64,000 nucleotides of DNA from Narthecium ossifragum (lineage: Eukaryota > Streptophyta > Magnoliopsida > Dioscoreales > Nartheciaceae), in NCBI GenBank assembly GCA_963920575.1, contig OY986972.1, positions 3,737,115 to 3,801,114 on the forward strand. Direction: 5' to 3'. The notes under the pieces were generated by a model. That model did not search any database, was not told the origin of the DNA, and worked only from the letters and a program-made list of their open reading frames with translations. Positions 23,241-32,594 of this stretch are shown in pieces. Position 1 is the stretch's first letter. Each line of letters begins with the position of its first letter. The translations under genes and the position numbers were made by a program.

Positions 23241-23515
23241 GAGTGGGATGGGGGGGAGAGAGTGGGGATGGGGGAGAGGTTATTCGGTCACATCCCGTCG
23301 CGCTCTCTCTCTCTCTCTCTCTCTCATGTTAGCTGAATTAGGTTTGGGGAAATGAGATTGGGTGGGAGTTTTTGGTGAGAACCAAGTTTTGGTTGGGAAT
23401 CTCAAAGTTGATGATGGAATCACAGCCGTTAGATCTTTTTATAGACAAATCTGGACTGCTCTTTACATTTGATAGTTCAAGACATTTCAAAAACCGCTCT
23501 TCCTTATATAATAGA

Positions 23516-24030
23516 TGGTCAATGTATAGCCATAACTGCAATCGAGCTTGAACCAAATAGTTGAATGGATACATGTATCGTTGTTAGACATTCTTTTGTG
23601 GAACACTACCCTAACATAATAACATTTACAACCAACTTTGCCAGTTTCAATCTGGCAATTATTCTCCATGCAATCTTAGGTCATCCTGTGTCATACTGGA
23701 ACCTTAGGCACAAATTTTGGTGACATTTCCTTTCTATGTAACCTCAAATTTTTTTAGCATGAGCAACATACCATATTAATTTGGTATCCACTGCTTTAGT
23801 GTAGCTCCTAAAATAACCTTTACATAACACCCACTGCTGCATTTGCATCCCAACTGCGTTCCTATGTCCTCTTTTTTAAGCATATGATGTTACATAATTT
23901 TCTGTGGTTTCCCGAGATATCCTTTCACCGCATAATAGGCTGAAACATCTTTGCACATAATCTATTTCTCCTTTAGTTCTATGAAGGATGCATTTTAGTT
24001 CCTTGATCCAATGGACTAAATAGATGAGAG
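23516..24030 (+). other. Intron sequence of the TBC pseudogene right of the Helitron
   Basis: AT-rich, with no exon recognised. The exon with the start of the TBC fold should lie between 20352 and this point but is not visible. Confidence 0.5.
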
Positions 24031-25391
24031 TTGGGATACCAGGCATATGATTCAGCTTTTGCTGAGAGGGACTATCTTGCTTCAGTCAAGAAATCAGAAT
24101 ATGAAGCCATTAAATCCCAGTGGCAGGTCTGTGACTGCTTGACTAATTGTGCTTTACTACTGCAACCAGTTCATAATACTGAGCTATCATGTAGAGGTTC
24201 TGTGCATATTATGCTTCAAAAAATATGTAGCTCATCACTTAATTTCATTATCTCTAACATTAAGTACAATTTCGACCTTGTCAGGTATTAATGGTTACTC
24301 CACATTGGATTTTACATGCTATGTGACATGTTAAAGTTTGAGGATGATATGTAGGGTTGCTGATATCCTTGTTCTGCACCTGCTAGTGTTGGGAGATGAT
24401 TGCTGAATTAGTACTAGCATTTATGTCCATATATAAGGTCGATTTAAAGTTAAGAGTATGCAAGGCTTTTTATATTGGATTATGGATTTGCATTTCACTT
24501 TATGTTGCTCTTTGCTTCTATTTAAGTGCTGACAGGTAGTTTGAAGGAATATCTCTAGTTATCAGCATGCATGTGTCTATCAGCCTGCAGTGTATCGTTT
24601 ATCTAAATCGTTACTATATTTGATATTTCACCTACCAACATTGCCTGAGGTGACACAAATTGGTATGCATCTGTAAAAGTTGTTGTTAGTTTTTATTCCT
24701 CTTGAAAATTTTGAAACATAATTTCATGGAAGCAAGTATGATTGAGGCTGTAGAAGCGTTATTCGTTGAAACAAATATGATTGGAATTTAAAATGCTTAA
24801 CATGTATGCTTTGCTTTGATGATCAACTAGGTCATTTGCTTGACACAGTTTACAATTCAACTGATATGAGCTCCTATTACTGCTGTTGGTTTTATTGTGA
24901 ACGCCTAATGTTACATTGGCTTTCAGGGTATGAGCGATCTCCTATCACCAATTTTGTTTGTGATGGAGGATGAAACTGAATCATTTTGGTGTTTTGTTGC
25001 TCTGATGGAACGACTCGGTCCCAATTTTAACCGTGACCAAACCGGCATGCACTCTCAGCTTTTTGCATTGTCTAAGGTAAAGAACCAGCATTTACCTTCA
25101 AAGATGTACATGCTGATGCATTCTTTTGATTATGATTATCTTAATTTACACTGGTTTGCTATTATATGAGTCGCTGAAAATGTTTTATACACTCCACCAT
25201 GTTTTGGCTTAAGAATGACAGATAATAGAATTGTGTTGATAATACATATTTCTATATCGTTACATTATTTGACCTCTAAATCTAGGTTTGAATTGTAAAA
25301 ATTTGGGTTACCATAGTTGTTAGGTTTTTAGTTGTCATTACATGTAGGTACAATTTTATTATCATTATTCGAGTCTCAAGCGAAAACATGT

Positions 25392-27263
25392 CTAAGTGGA
25401 CTGGAAATGAATCCCTCCAAATCCACAATCAAATTTTCCAAGGTTCTCTCAAAACAAAGATGCATTGCTATTTGTGGAATCCTAAAGGTGGGTGTGGCTA
25501 AGGGCAGTTGGAGGTACCTAGGGGCTCCGATTAGTGAGAAAAAATTAAGAGCTGCTGATTTTGCCCCGATGGTGGAGAAGATGGTGAACAGGGTTCTGAA
25601 GTGGCAAGGGAAGACCTTATCGGAAGCTGGAAGAGTTACTTTGTTGAAGTCCGTCATACAGAGTATACCAGTGTTTGCGATGTTCACTTCTGACGTCCCA
25701 GTTAAGGTTATTTGGCAGATGGAACAGGTTTGTAGATCCTTTCTTTGGCAAGGAAGAAGATCGGGTTGCAGTGTAGTTGGTTGGAATGAAGTTTGTAAGC
25801 CAAAAGAGCAGGGAGGGCTTGGACTCAAAGATTTCTCGCTGTGGCAAAGAGCATTAAAAATGAAGAGAGCGGCGGTTTTCCTGGGAAAAGAAGAGAGTAT
25901 CTGGACAAAAACTGCAGCTGCGAAATATGGTTGGAAGGGGGTCCTTCCATCGTGTGCTAGCAACAAAGGCTCAGCTCACTGGAGAACAGTCTGCAGGGCA
26001 GTAGATGATCTTAGGCTGGGTTTGCGTTGGACCCCAGGACAACAGAGCAAGGTGAGTGTAATGAGGGACTACTGGGTGCTAGATGAAGCTTTGGCTGTTA
26101 AACCAACTCTTTGCTGGGGAGATAGAATAGAGCACTTGGTGGTTGGTGATCTTCTGAATCGCCACGGATGGAATTCTACCTTACTGAAGGAGCTCTTTCA
26201 TCAGGACATAGTACAAGCTATAGTTGCTTTGCCGGTACCAAGGAACCAGGTGGATGAGGCTAGGTGGGAATATAATGGGACTGGTAGGGTGACGGTATCC
26301 TCTGCTTATAACCTGCTCTCCCAGAGGTTCAGAACTAACTGGTTTTGCAAGGAGACGATTAATTGGAAAAATCTTTGGAGATTACCTGTTGGACCAAGAG
26401 TTAAGCAGTTCTTGTGGAAGGCTCTTAAGGGTAGGTTGCCTGTTCGTGAGGCCTTATGGAGGTTCTGTTATGGCACTGATCGTGGTTGTCCTAAGTGCGG
26501 TGCAAGCGCTGAGACGGTGGAGCATGTGTCATTTGAATGCCAGTATACCATGGAAGTGGTAGACACTCTCCTGCTTGCTTTAGGAGTTGGTAGCTGTGCT
26601 TGGGGACCTGAACATTTGATAGGTACTATTGATCGTTCATCGAGCCAACCGGGAATCCTCAAACTGAAAGCTTACTTGGGTTATGGGTTATGGATAGCTT
26701 GGAAGGATCGTAATAGTAGAGTTTTTGAGGGTGTGGGAGAAACGCCTGGAGTCTTGGCTCAGAGAGCCAAAAGACTGGCAGAGGAATACCTTAGGTGCAA
26801 GGTGCTGAACAGAATGGAGAGAGCAGGGAGAACTTTAAAGGACATGTGGATCTACAAAGTTGATGCCTCACGGGACCCTGATACAGGTGTTGCTGCTGCT
26901 GCGGTGGTAGAGCTTGATGAGAAGGAGTACTGCTGGGCTAGAGGAGAAGTAATATCGGCGAGGAATGTGGTTGAAGCAGAGGCTTTAGCTATTCTTAGAG
27001 CTCTGTTGTGGGCTGCTGAAAGGAACAGACGAAGGATTGTTATTGAGTCTGATGCCTTGGATGTGGTAGAGGTGATCAATGGAGACAAAAGCTGGCCCAG
27101 AGAGATGGAGCACGTGGCGAAGCAAGTTTGGAAGCTCATTCTTGGATTTGATTCTGTTATGGTTTTATTTGTTCCACGTTCATGCTATGTAATGGCGGAT
27201 AGAGTGGCAAGGTGGTGCAGAGTCAACTGCACTGGGTTTGTTTGGCAGCAGGATGGGGATTAA
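25392..27263 (+). CDS. L1 ORF2 C-terminal part: end of RT, zf-RVT, RNase H (partial)
   Basis: Element-derived sequence starts at LSGLEMNPSKS, just past the catalytic centre of the RT, so endonuclease and YADD are missing. It continues through the thumb region (YLGAPI, LSEAGRVTLLKSV, SFLWQG), the zinc-binding region (GPRVKQFLWKALKGRLPVRE, CPKC..AETVEHVSFEC) and an RNase H domain with acidic residues in VDAS, EAEAL, ESDA and ADRVAR. Plant L1 elements are known to have acquired such an RNase H domain. The open frame extends 20 codons upstream into host sequence, which is not part of the element. It has no promoter of its own. Confidence 0.88.
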   Translation, partial: LSGLEMNPSKSTIKFSKVLSKQRCIAICGILKVGVAKGSWRYLGAPISEKKLRAADFAPMVEKMVNRVLKWQGKTLSEAGRVTLLKSVIQSIPVFAMFTSDVPVKVIWQMEQVCRSFLWQGRRSGCSVVGWNEVCKPKEQGGLGLKDFSLWQRALKMKRAAVFLGKEESIWTKTAAAKYGWKGVLPSCASNKGSAHWRTVCRAVDDLRLGLRWTPGQQSKVSVMRDYWVLDEALAVKPTLCWGDRIEHLVVGDLLNRHGWNSTLLKELFHQDIVQAIVALPVPRNQVDEARWEYNGTGRVTVSSAYNLLSQRFRTNWFCKETINWKNLWRLPVGPRVKQFLWKALKGRLPVREALWRFCYGTDRGCPKCGASAETVEHVSFECQYTMEVVDTLLLALGVGSCAWGPEHLIGTIDRSSSQPGILKLKAYLGYGLWIAWKDRNSRVFEGVGETPGVLAQRAKRLAEEYLRCKVLNRMERAGRTLKDMWIYKVDASRDPDTGVAAAAVVELDEKEYCWARGEVISARNVVEAEALAILRALLWAAERNRRRIVIESDALDVVEVINGDKSWPREMEHVAKQVWKLILGFDSVMVLFVPRSCYVMADRVARWCRVNCTGFVWQQDGD

Positions 27264-27323
27264 TCTCCCTGGCTAGGATGCTGTAAATAAACTTTAGCCC
27301 TTGGGCTCAATTCATCAAAAAAA
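25392..27323 (+). mobile_element. 5'-truncated L1-type LINE
   Basis: It is bracketed by the 14-bp direct repeat AAGCGAAAACATGT (25378-25391 and 27324-27337) and ends in a short A run. It is truncated at the 5' side within the reverse transcriptase. The insertion lies 3' of the last recognisable TBC exon. The frame is still open to its natural stop, so the insertion is not old or was under no time to decay. Confidence 0.92.
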
Positions 27324-27337
27324 AAGCGAAAACATGT

Positions 27338-27590
27338 GCCTGCACTCTTATCCTGCATAAATCACGTAGAATCCCAAGTATGCAGTTGCTGCGAACAAGA
27401 AAGTTTAGTGCAAACATTACACTCGATTGAGACCTCTTGATGGAACATACCAAGAATACTTTGTTGCTGGTTTTCGTGATTTCTCATTTTCTCTATTTCT
27501 TCCATGTTCTCATTCTATTAGCAAATAAGATTGCTGCAAGAAAAAATTTAAGCAGTTAAATTAAATTAGTGTTGGTTGGTCTTTACCAGG
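27338..27590. other. Flank of the LINE, no gene recognised
   Basis: AT-rich host sequence, probably still TBC intron or 3' flank. The C-terminal TBC exons are not found here. Confidence 0.4.
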
Positions 27591-27958
27591 AACCCCGACC
27601 ATACCCATGCGTTGTGGGATTGCTTACCCGGCTACCCGACTCAGCCCCGCCCTCCAGGCGCAGGCATCTTGTCCCATGTTAGACCCAGCGGGCCTCACAA
27701 TCCACCCCTTGGAGGCCCAGCGTCCTCGCTGGCACAATTTCCAGCTGGGAACCGGCTCTGATACCATACTGTAACGCCCTGACCCTCCACTGGGCCCCGC
27801 TCCCCGACACAATATTATCCGCTTTTGGCTCACCGCAGAAAACTGGGAAGTTTTCCCAGATTTCTGCGGTGAGCCAAAAGCGGACAATATTGTGTCGGGG
27901 AACAGCGCCGCTGGGCAGATCCTGGTCGGACAGGGAGCCCGCGGGCCGGGGCGTTACA
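27591..27958 (-). mobile_element. Short-LTR (TRIM-like) retroelement fragment with palindromic LTR
   Basis: A 189-bp LTR (27770-27958) starts TGTAACGCCC and ends GGGCGTTACA. On the minus strand it is followed after two bases by ATGGTATCAGAGCC, an initiator tRNA-Met primer site. About 170 bp of non-coding internal sequence follow. A second LTR is not present, so the element is truncated. The small LTR plus Met primer site is the TRIM layout; a fragment of a larger element is the alternative. Confidence 0.65.
27802..27900. repeat. Near-perfect 48-bp inverted repeat inside the TRIM-like LTR
   Basis: The arms begin and end with CCCCGACACAATATT / AATATTGTGTCGGGG and include GCTTTTGGCTCACCGCAG and its complement. 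Only about three mismatches and a loop of about three bases, so it would form a long hairpin in DNA or RNA. Confidence 0.92.
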
Positions 27959-28393
27959 AATAGCGTCCTGCAAAACGTTACGAAAAACCAAGCAATTATT
28001 AGTATGATGTAAGCCATGACTTTGAGTAGGACTTGTATGAGTGACTTGTTTGAGCAAATCAAGGACTATTCCTCTATATAAGGAGTAGGCCGGCCAAGGT
28101 GCTGGGCATCTAGGCTTTGGCTTTGGGTTGGGTTCTCTTTATAATTGAGTGATTGTAACCAAGGGTTTGGGAAAGGGAGTTGAGAGCTTCTTTGTAACAA
28201 TTGTGTCAATAAAGAGAGTGGGCGAATCCTTGGCCTAGATCGTGTCTTCTTGTGTGATTGGCGTGTGAAGAAGACGAGGGAGAGCTGGTCAAGAGGAGTC
28301 TTGACGCCATCATCGGAAAAATTAGTGAGAAAATTTTGTTCCCTTATTTTCCCGGTGACACGGGGACGGGGACGTTGGGGTGGGGGTGGGGGG
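27959..28393 (+). repeat. LTR fragment duplicated at 60.9 kb (copy 1)
   Basis: From AATAGCGTCCTGCAAAACG to GGGACGTTGGGGTG this segment matches 60898-61321 at well over 90%. It has promoter-like CTCTATATAAGGAG (28071) and an AATAAA-containing region, and GGTGACA as a likely LTR end near 28362. It is therefore read as an LTR piece lying upstream of an NLR leader copy in both places. Confidence 0.75.
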
Positions 28394-29703
28394 TGTCTCC
28401 GGGTTACGCAGCGGATAAATTTTTCAAAAGTTTAGAGTTACCCGATGCCGACGCCAAGAACCCTCCGCTCCTTGCTCCACGCGTTGGGCGCTCCTTGCCC
28501 ACTTCAAGACCCACGCTTTGAAGATGATTGGTGCAGCAAAGTCCGTCCTTGACCAGCCTTCTACGGCGTCTTCTTCTCCTTCTTGCACAAAGGCACACCA
28601 AGGAACAAGAACACACGATCTATGGCAAAGGAATGGCCCTCTTCCTTTATTGATCCAACGATCTTTACAAGAGAATCCCTCACAACTCTCTCTCCCTCCA
28701 AGGTACAAAGATCTCTCAATAAGGAACCTCCCAAACCCTAGCCAAGGCCTAGATGTCCCAACACCTTGGCCGACCTACTCCTTATATAGAGGAATAGTCC
28801 TTGGCTTGCTCCAACAAGCCACCCCTAAGAAGTCCTACTCAAAGTCCTGACTTACATCCATATCTAGGCAATGGATAAGCACAACACTACGTTTCCAAAT
28901 ATAGCTGGACACTATCTTGAGTTTAACTTGCTTAAAGATAACCATGACCACAACTTGACTCAAAATAGGACTCCTTTCTATTCGTCCGCGTGAACAGCAA
29001 CTTTCCCTATGCCAAACTTCATATTCACCGTGTCATCACCTATTCCAAGTCGAATGCATGCGAGACATTTGAATTTGCTCGGCTGGATCGTCCTCCAAGG
29101 CCTATCCTCTCCGCCTGGCACGCCGCCCCCTAATCCGACTCGGAGTCGCGCGTCATCTTCAAATTCTTCCGTGCCAAAACAGTTTCTGACCGCGTCATCA
29201 GTCTTGGAGCTTCCATCCCAAGTGGAATTAGGTGATTAGCCCGCGTGATTTGCTCTCTAGCACTTATCGCATCAGTCTAGGCAAGCCAAGTCCTAGTCCG
29301 ACTAGGACTGGGCATCCTGAGCGCATCGCGCACGCGCTGCGCGCGCTCTCTCGCGTGCTGCACGCGCGCTCGACCCGCGCGCCCATCTTGGTCGCCTTGG
29401 CGCGTGTCCCGCTCCCCTGACTTGCTCCCGCGCGCGTCATGCTCTGCTGGGCTCGCGGCGCACCGCGTCCTGGCCCGCTGTCTTCCTCCTTGGCCCGGTC
29501 CACCGCGCCATGCTCATAATCCATCGTGTCATCTTTGGGGAAATGTCGTCTAGCCTCCTTCAAGGAGTTTTGCTTGTGTGATCATGGTGTTTCCATGCTG
29601 CCTATGGCTTGGTGTGCTGCACCGCGCCATGGCCTAGGCCGTGGCCCGTGTCAACTCCGGCTGACGCGCGCCATGGCCCATGTCAGGACTCAAGGCCCTG
29701 ACA
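28394..29703 (-). repeat. Probable solo LTR, related to the neighbouring LTR fragment but inverted
   Basis: TGTCTCCGGG...CCCTGACA ends; 1310 bp. Copy 2 at 61.3 kb lacks this insert, so the insertion interrupts the duplicated block. Within it, 28510-28860 is the reverse complement of a relative (roughly 70-75%) of 27990-28320, including TATATAAGGAGTAGG. No clean 5-bp target duplication is visible in the G-rich left flank. GC-rich repeats around GCGCGC occur at 29320-29480. Confidence 0.6.
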
Positions 29704-30871
29704 GTTTAGTAGGGTGTAGATAGATAGAAGGTAAAGGTAGTTTTGTCTTTATCCCTCTATAGTGGTATTAAAAGACTGAAGAACTTCTATAGGGACCAAA
29801 TGACAAGTTGGTAAACTATTTGACAAATCACCCTAGCCGGCGGAATGTCATGCACGTTTCCAGGCATCACAGTCAATTTGTGTTCCTGCGACGACGGTAA
29901 CATGCACCAGCACCATCTGGAAAAATGATTGGTATTTCCAATGGAATATATATAGCATTAGGAACATGCCACGTAGGAGAGTTCAAGTTATCTAATCTAA
30001 TCTCTTCTTGTGACGAGATTAGATCTCGACTCCAAAAGTCCTCCACCCTCTCCTCGATCCATGCATGTAGGTCAACTTGCTCTCCTCTTGAATCAGACTT
30101 CGTATTTCCATCCAAAACTCTGAGAGCGAGAGAAGAGGGCAGCTATCGGTCGAGTTCTGTTCTTTGCTACTCCGCTTTGATCTTGCTTGCTTAATCCTCT
30201 GCTTCTTCTTTCTAATGTCTGTCTCTTTCCCAAAGATCAAACTTCAACTTGCTCTCCTCTTGAATCAAACTTCATCTTTCCATCCAAAACAAACACTGAC
30301 CAAGGAACGAGAGAGAACAGGGCAGCAGCTATTGCGCGAGCTCTGTGCTTTCCTACTATTCATCCTCTTTCATCTATCTATTGCTTACTGTTAATCCTCT
30401 TCTTCTTCTTCTCTCTCTCTCTCTAGATCTCTTGAATCAAATTTTCTTCATCTTGCTCTCTTGAATCACACTTCATGTTTCCATCTAAAACAAACACAGA
30501 CGAAGGAACGAGAGAGAACAGGGCAGCTATCTATCGAGCTCTTCTGTGCTTTCCTACTACTCCTGCCTCTTTAATCTATCTATTGCTTGCTTTTAATTCT
30601 CTTCTTCTTCTTCTTGTCCCTCTCTAGATCTCTTGAATCAAATTTTCTTCTTCTTTCTCCATCTCTTGAATCAAACTTTCTTCATCTCTCCAATATCCAA
30701 ACCACTGACGAACGAGAGAACAGGGCAGATTTCGTGCTCTGAGCTTTCCTACGTACTCAGGCCTCCCTCTTTGATCTATCGATTGCTTGCTCATCAATCT
30801 TAATCTCTTCTCTCTCTTTCCCAAACAACAAATATGGCCGTGGAACTAGCCATCGGCTACATCAAAAATTC
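29704..30871 (+). repeat. NLR upstream block and leader, copy A
   Basis: Almost identical to 61333-62362 plus 63149-63268 and clearly related to 49515-50190 in front of the intact NLR. It contains a CT-rich leader of four degenerate tandem units of about 150-190 bp, each with GAGAGAACAGGGCAGC-like cores and CTTTCCTAC, and runs into an NLR start codon at 30834. Confidence 0.88.
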
Positions 30872-30908
30872 GATTATCTTAATCGCATGGAGTCCAAATC
30901 AAGCTTGA
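30834..30908 (+). pseudogene. NLR 5' stub (first 12 codons only)
   Basis: The ATG is followed by the same 12 codons (MAVELAIGYIKN) that start the two other NLR copies. Similarity then ends abruptly at about 30871 and the frame closes at a TGA 12 codons later. It marks a broken duplicate whose body has been lost. Confidence 0.85.
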
Positions 30909-31320
30909 CATCAAACTAAATGATAAACATAGGTTCAATCAAGCTTAAATTTTTTGTTTCAATTGATAAAAATTCAAGCCCTCCAACCGGAAAAAAAGGA
31001 TTAATTGGCGTATGGTCGAAAATTAGGTAATTAATCAACGTATGGTCCACTAAATATTTTTTAAGGTGTTTAGTGACTTTAGTCCAAAAACAGGCATGTT
31101 ATGGTTAGTTTTATTTTTTTCATGACCAAATGCTCTCCTAACTATATCAAATCTAATCTAATTAGGTTGGAGAGGAAGCGCGGAGAATCGGACGGCCGTG
31201 GATGCTCTGTCCTTGATCAACGGCGAGGAGGTTTTGACAATCATCGGCGCTTATGGAAGAGGGGTCGTGGGTGGCTAGATCGAGGTGATGGGCGACGGAT
31301 CTGGCGAGGTCGGCGACGGT
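30909..31320. other. Unassigned sequence after the NLR stub
   Basis: AT-rich to about 31150, then GC-rich with GGCGACGGTGG motifs. No recognised gene. Confidence 0.4.
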
Positions 31321-31620
31321 GGTGAAAAGGAGAAAAATGAAAAAGAGAAAAGTGGAGGAGAGGTCTGTTAGAGGTGTGCCTCAGCCATCCTCAGCCGTTA
31401 CGTTGCTAGATCCGAAGGTGTATAGAGTAGAAAAAAGAGGAGAGAAAAATGAAAAAGAGAAAAGTGGAGAAGAGGTATGCTGGAGGTGTGCCTCAACAGT
31501 CCTCAGCTGCTGCGGTGCTGGATCCGATGGTCCCCCACCGTCCCCAGCCGCTGCAGTGCTGAATTCAGAGATGTAAAGAGTAGAAAAGAGAGGAGAGAAA
31601 ATGTAAAAGAGAAAAATAAA
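31320..31620. repeat. Tandem repeat of about 112 bp
   Basis: AGAAAAATGAAAAAGAGAAAAGTGG starts at 31331 and again at 31443, each followed by GAGGTGTGCCTCA(G/A)C..TCCTCAGC. A third, shortened copy begins near 31594. Several frames are open but they are repeat-derived. Confidence 0.8.
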
Positions 31621-31674
31621 ACAAAGGAAAGTGTTGCCCCTCATCGCGACCGAGTTGTACGCTTTCTTCTCGAA

Positions 31675-31677
<3 letters not shown>

Positions 31678-31711
<34 letters not shown>
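31678..31711. repeat. (TTGA)n microsatellite
   Basis: About eight TTGA/GATT units at the left edge of an NLR upstream copy. A two-unit version stands in the same place at 48534. Confidence 0.9.
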
Positions 31712-32255
31712 GCTTCGTTGATCTCCTCGAGGATGTTTGTAAGACCTCTAAAATAAGTCAGTTCCAGAGTTAATTAGCTCAAACCAAATCCGGATCAGAC
31801 ATGCACTGGTGGAATCAAAATGAACTAACAACTTGCCAAGTACGTACCCAAACAATTAATGACACTAAAGCATATTAATTCTGCCCGTTAATTTAGATCG
31901 GTGACTATTGAGATGGTTTTTGGATGCAAAAAAAAACTCCAATATGATATAATGCACTTGTTACAATGGTTGGTATAAATTTAAGAAGTTTGGGTCTTTT
32001 ACAAGTCTGATTAATAAAAGATTGGTGACAGCAGCATATATGTACTTGTTAACTATTTGCCATACAACGAAGCATGAGCTCTACAGCTTGCATTCATTCA
32101 CAAAACTCAATATTCATATGTGCATTATTACATTGTGGCCGGCCGGAGGTCATGTATGTTTTCAGGTATCACAAAACTTAATTTGTTCCTGATACGCTAA
32201 CTTGCACCCCCAGGAGAAACGATGGTATTTCCAACGGATAATTGGTGATAACCTC
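31708..32255 (+). repeat. NLR upstream block, copy D (truncated)
   Basis: Matches the region in front of the intact NLR: TTGTGCTTCGTTAATCTC, TTAGCTCAAACCAAATCCG, AACTAACAAC and ACAGCTTGCATTCAT are shared with 48538-49510. Its right part (TTTCAGGTATCAC..TTTGTTCCTG) matches copy A near 29860. It stops where GC-rich modules begin. Confidence 0.75.
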
Positions 32256-32594
32256 ATATTAGAGAAATTATCGGTAAAAACCCCACCAGTCTCGTATTTA
32301 AGATTAAAATCCCATTGTGGTGGTATTAATGAACTAAAAGTCTGAAATGCCCTTATAGTTGACGTGCGGTGGAGGGTCGCCGGAGTTGGGATCCGGCGAT
32401 CAAAGGGTTGATCGGCTTTGGGGAAGGAGGAGAAAGCGGCCGGATCCAAGAGGGAGGAGGAACTCATATGGGCTCCCGATGTGAACGGAGGTCGGAAAGG
32501 ACGAGCGGCGTTGGTTTCCAGTGAAAACTGGGCCTCGGGGACGGGACGTGGGAGGCAGTGGATGGGGACGACGGATGTGCCCGGCAACGGAGGG

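Larger units (their letters stand above)
20729..23515 (-). mobile_element. Non-autonomous Helitron in a TBC pseudogene intron
   Basis: On the minus strand it starts TCTATTATATAAGG at 23515 and ends at 20729 with a small hairpin (CCGTG...CACGG), a short spacer and CTAG. The host bases are A before the start and T after the end, giving the typical A|T insertion without target duplication. There is no Rep/helicase gene. Inside are a GC-rich 5' segment (22112-23290) with a GTACCT donor after GCTGCAAG, an AT-rich intron-like stretch, and another acceptor-like TTGCAG near 21700. This organisation looks like a captured gene 5' part, but no protein family was recognised. Confidence 0.78.
17121..25076 (+). 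pseudogene. TBC/Rab-GAP gene (TBC1D15/Gyp7-like), decayed exon fragments
   Basis: TBC proteins switch off Rab GTPases in membrane traffic. Recognisable plus-strand exons with AG/GT borders are 17121-17175 (SADDANVFLVNNFQD), 18781-19165 (RSLSSLELPRAVSIATG ... ARDISLQVLEKFSLVTKFARE), 20292-20351 (NLIWGKPRQSPLG), 24031-24126 (LGYQAYDSAFAERDYLASVK) and 24927-25076 (GMSDLLSPILFVMEDE ... LFALSK). The second exon has a TGA after LHSAES and a frame change near 18930. The exon expected between the third and fourth (start of the TBC fold) and the one between the fourth and fifth (Arg-finger IxxDxxR and DILLTYSFYNF) are absent; a remnant reading YNFDL sits near 24270. No first or last exons are seen. 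Confidence 0.82.
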
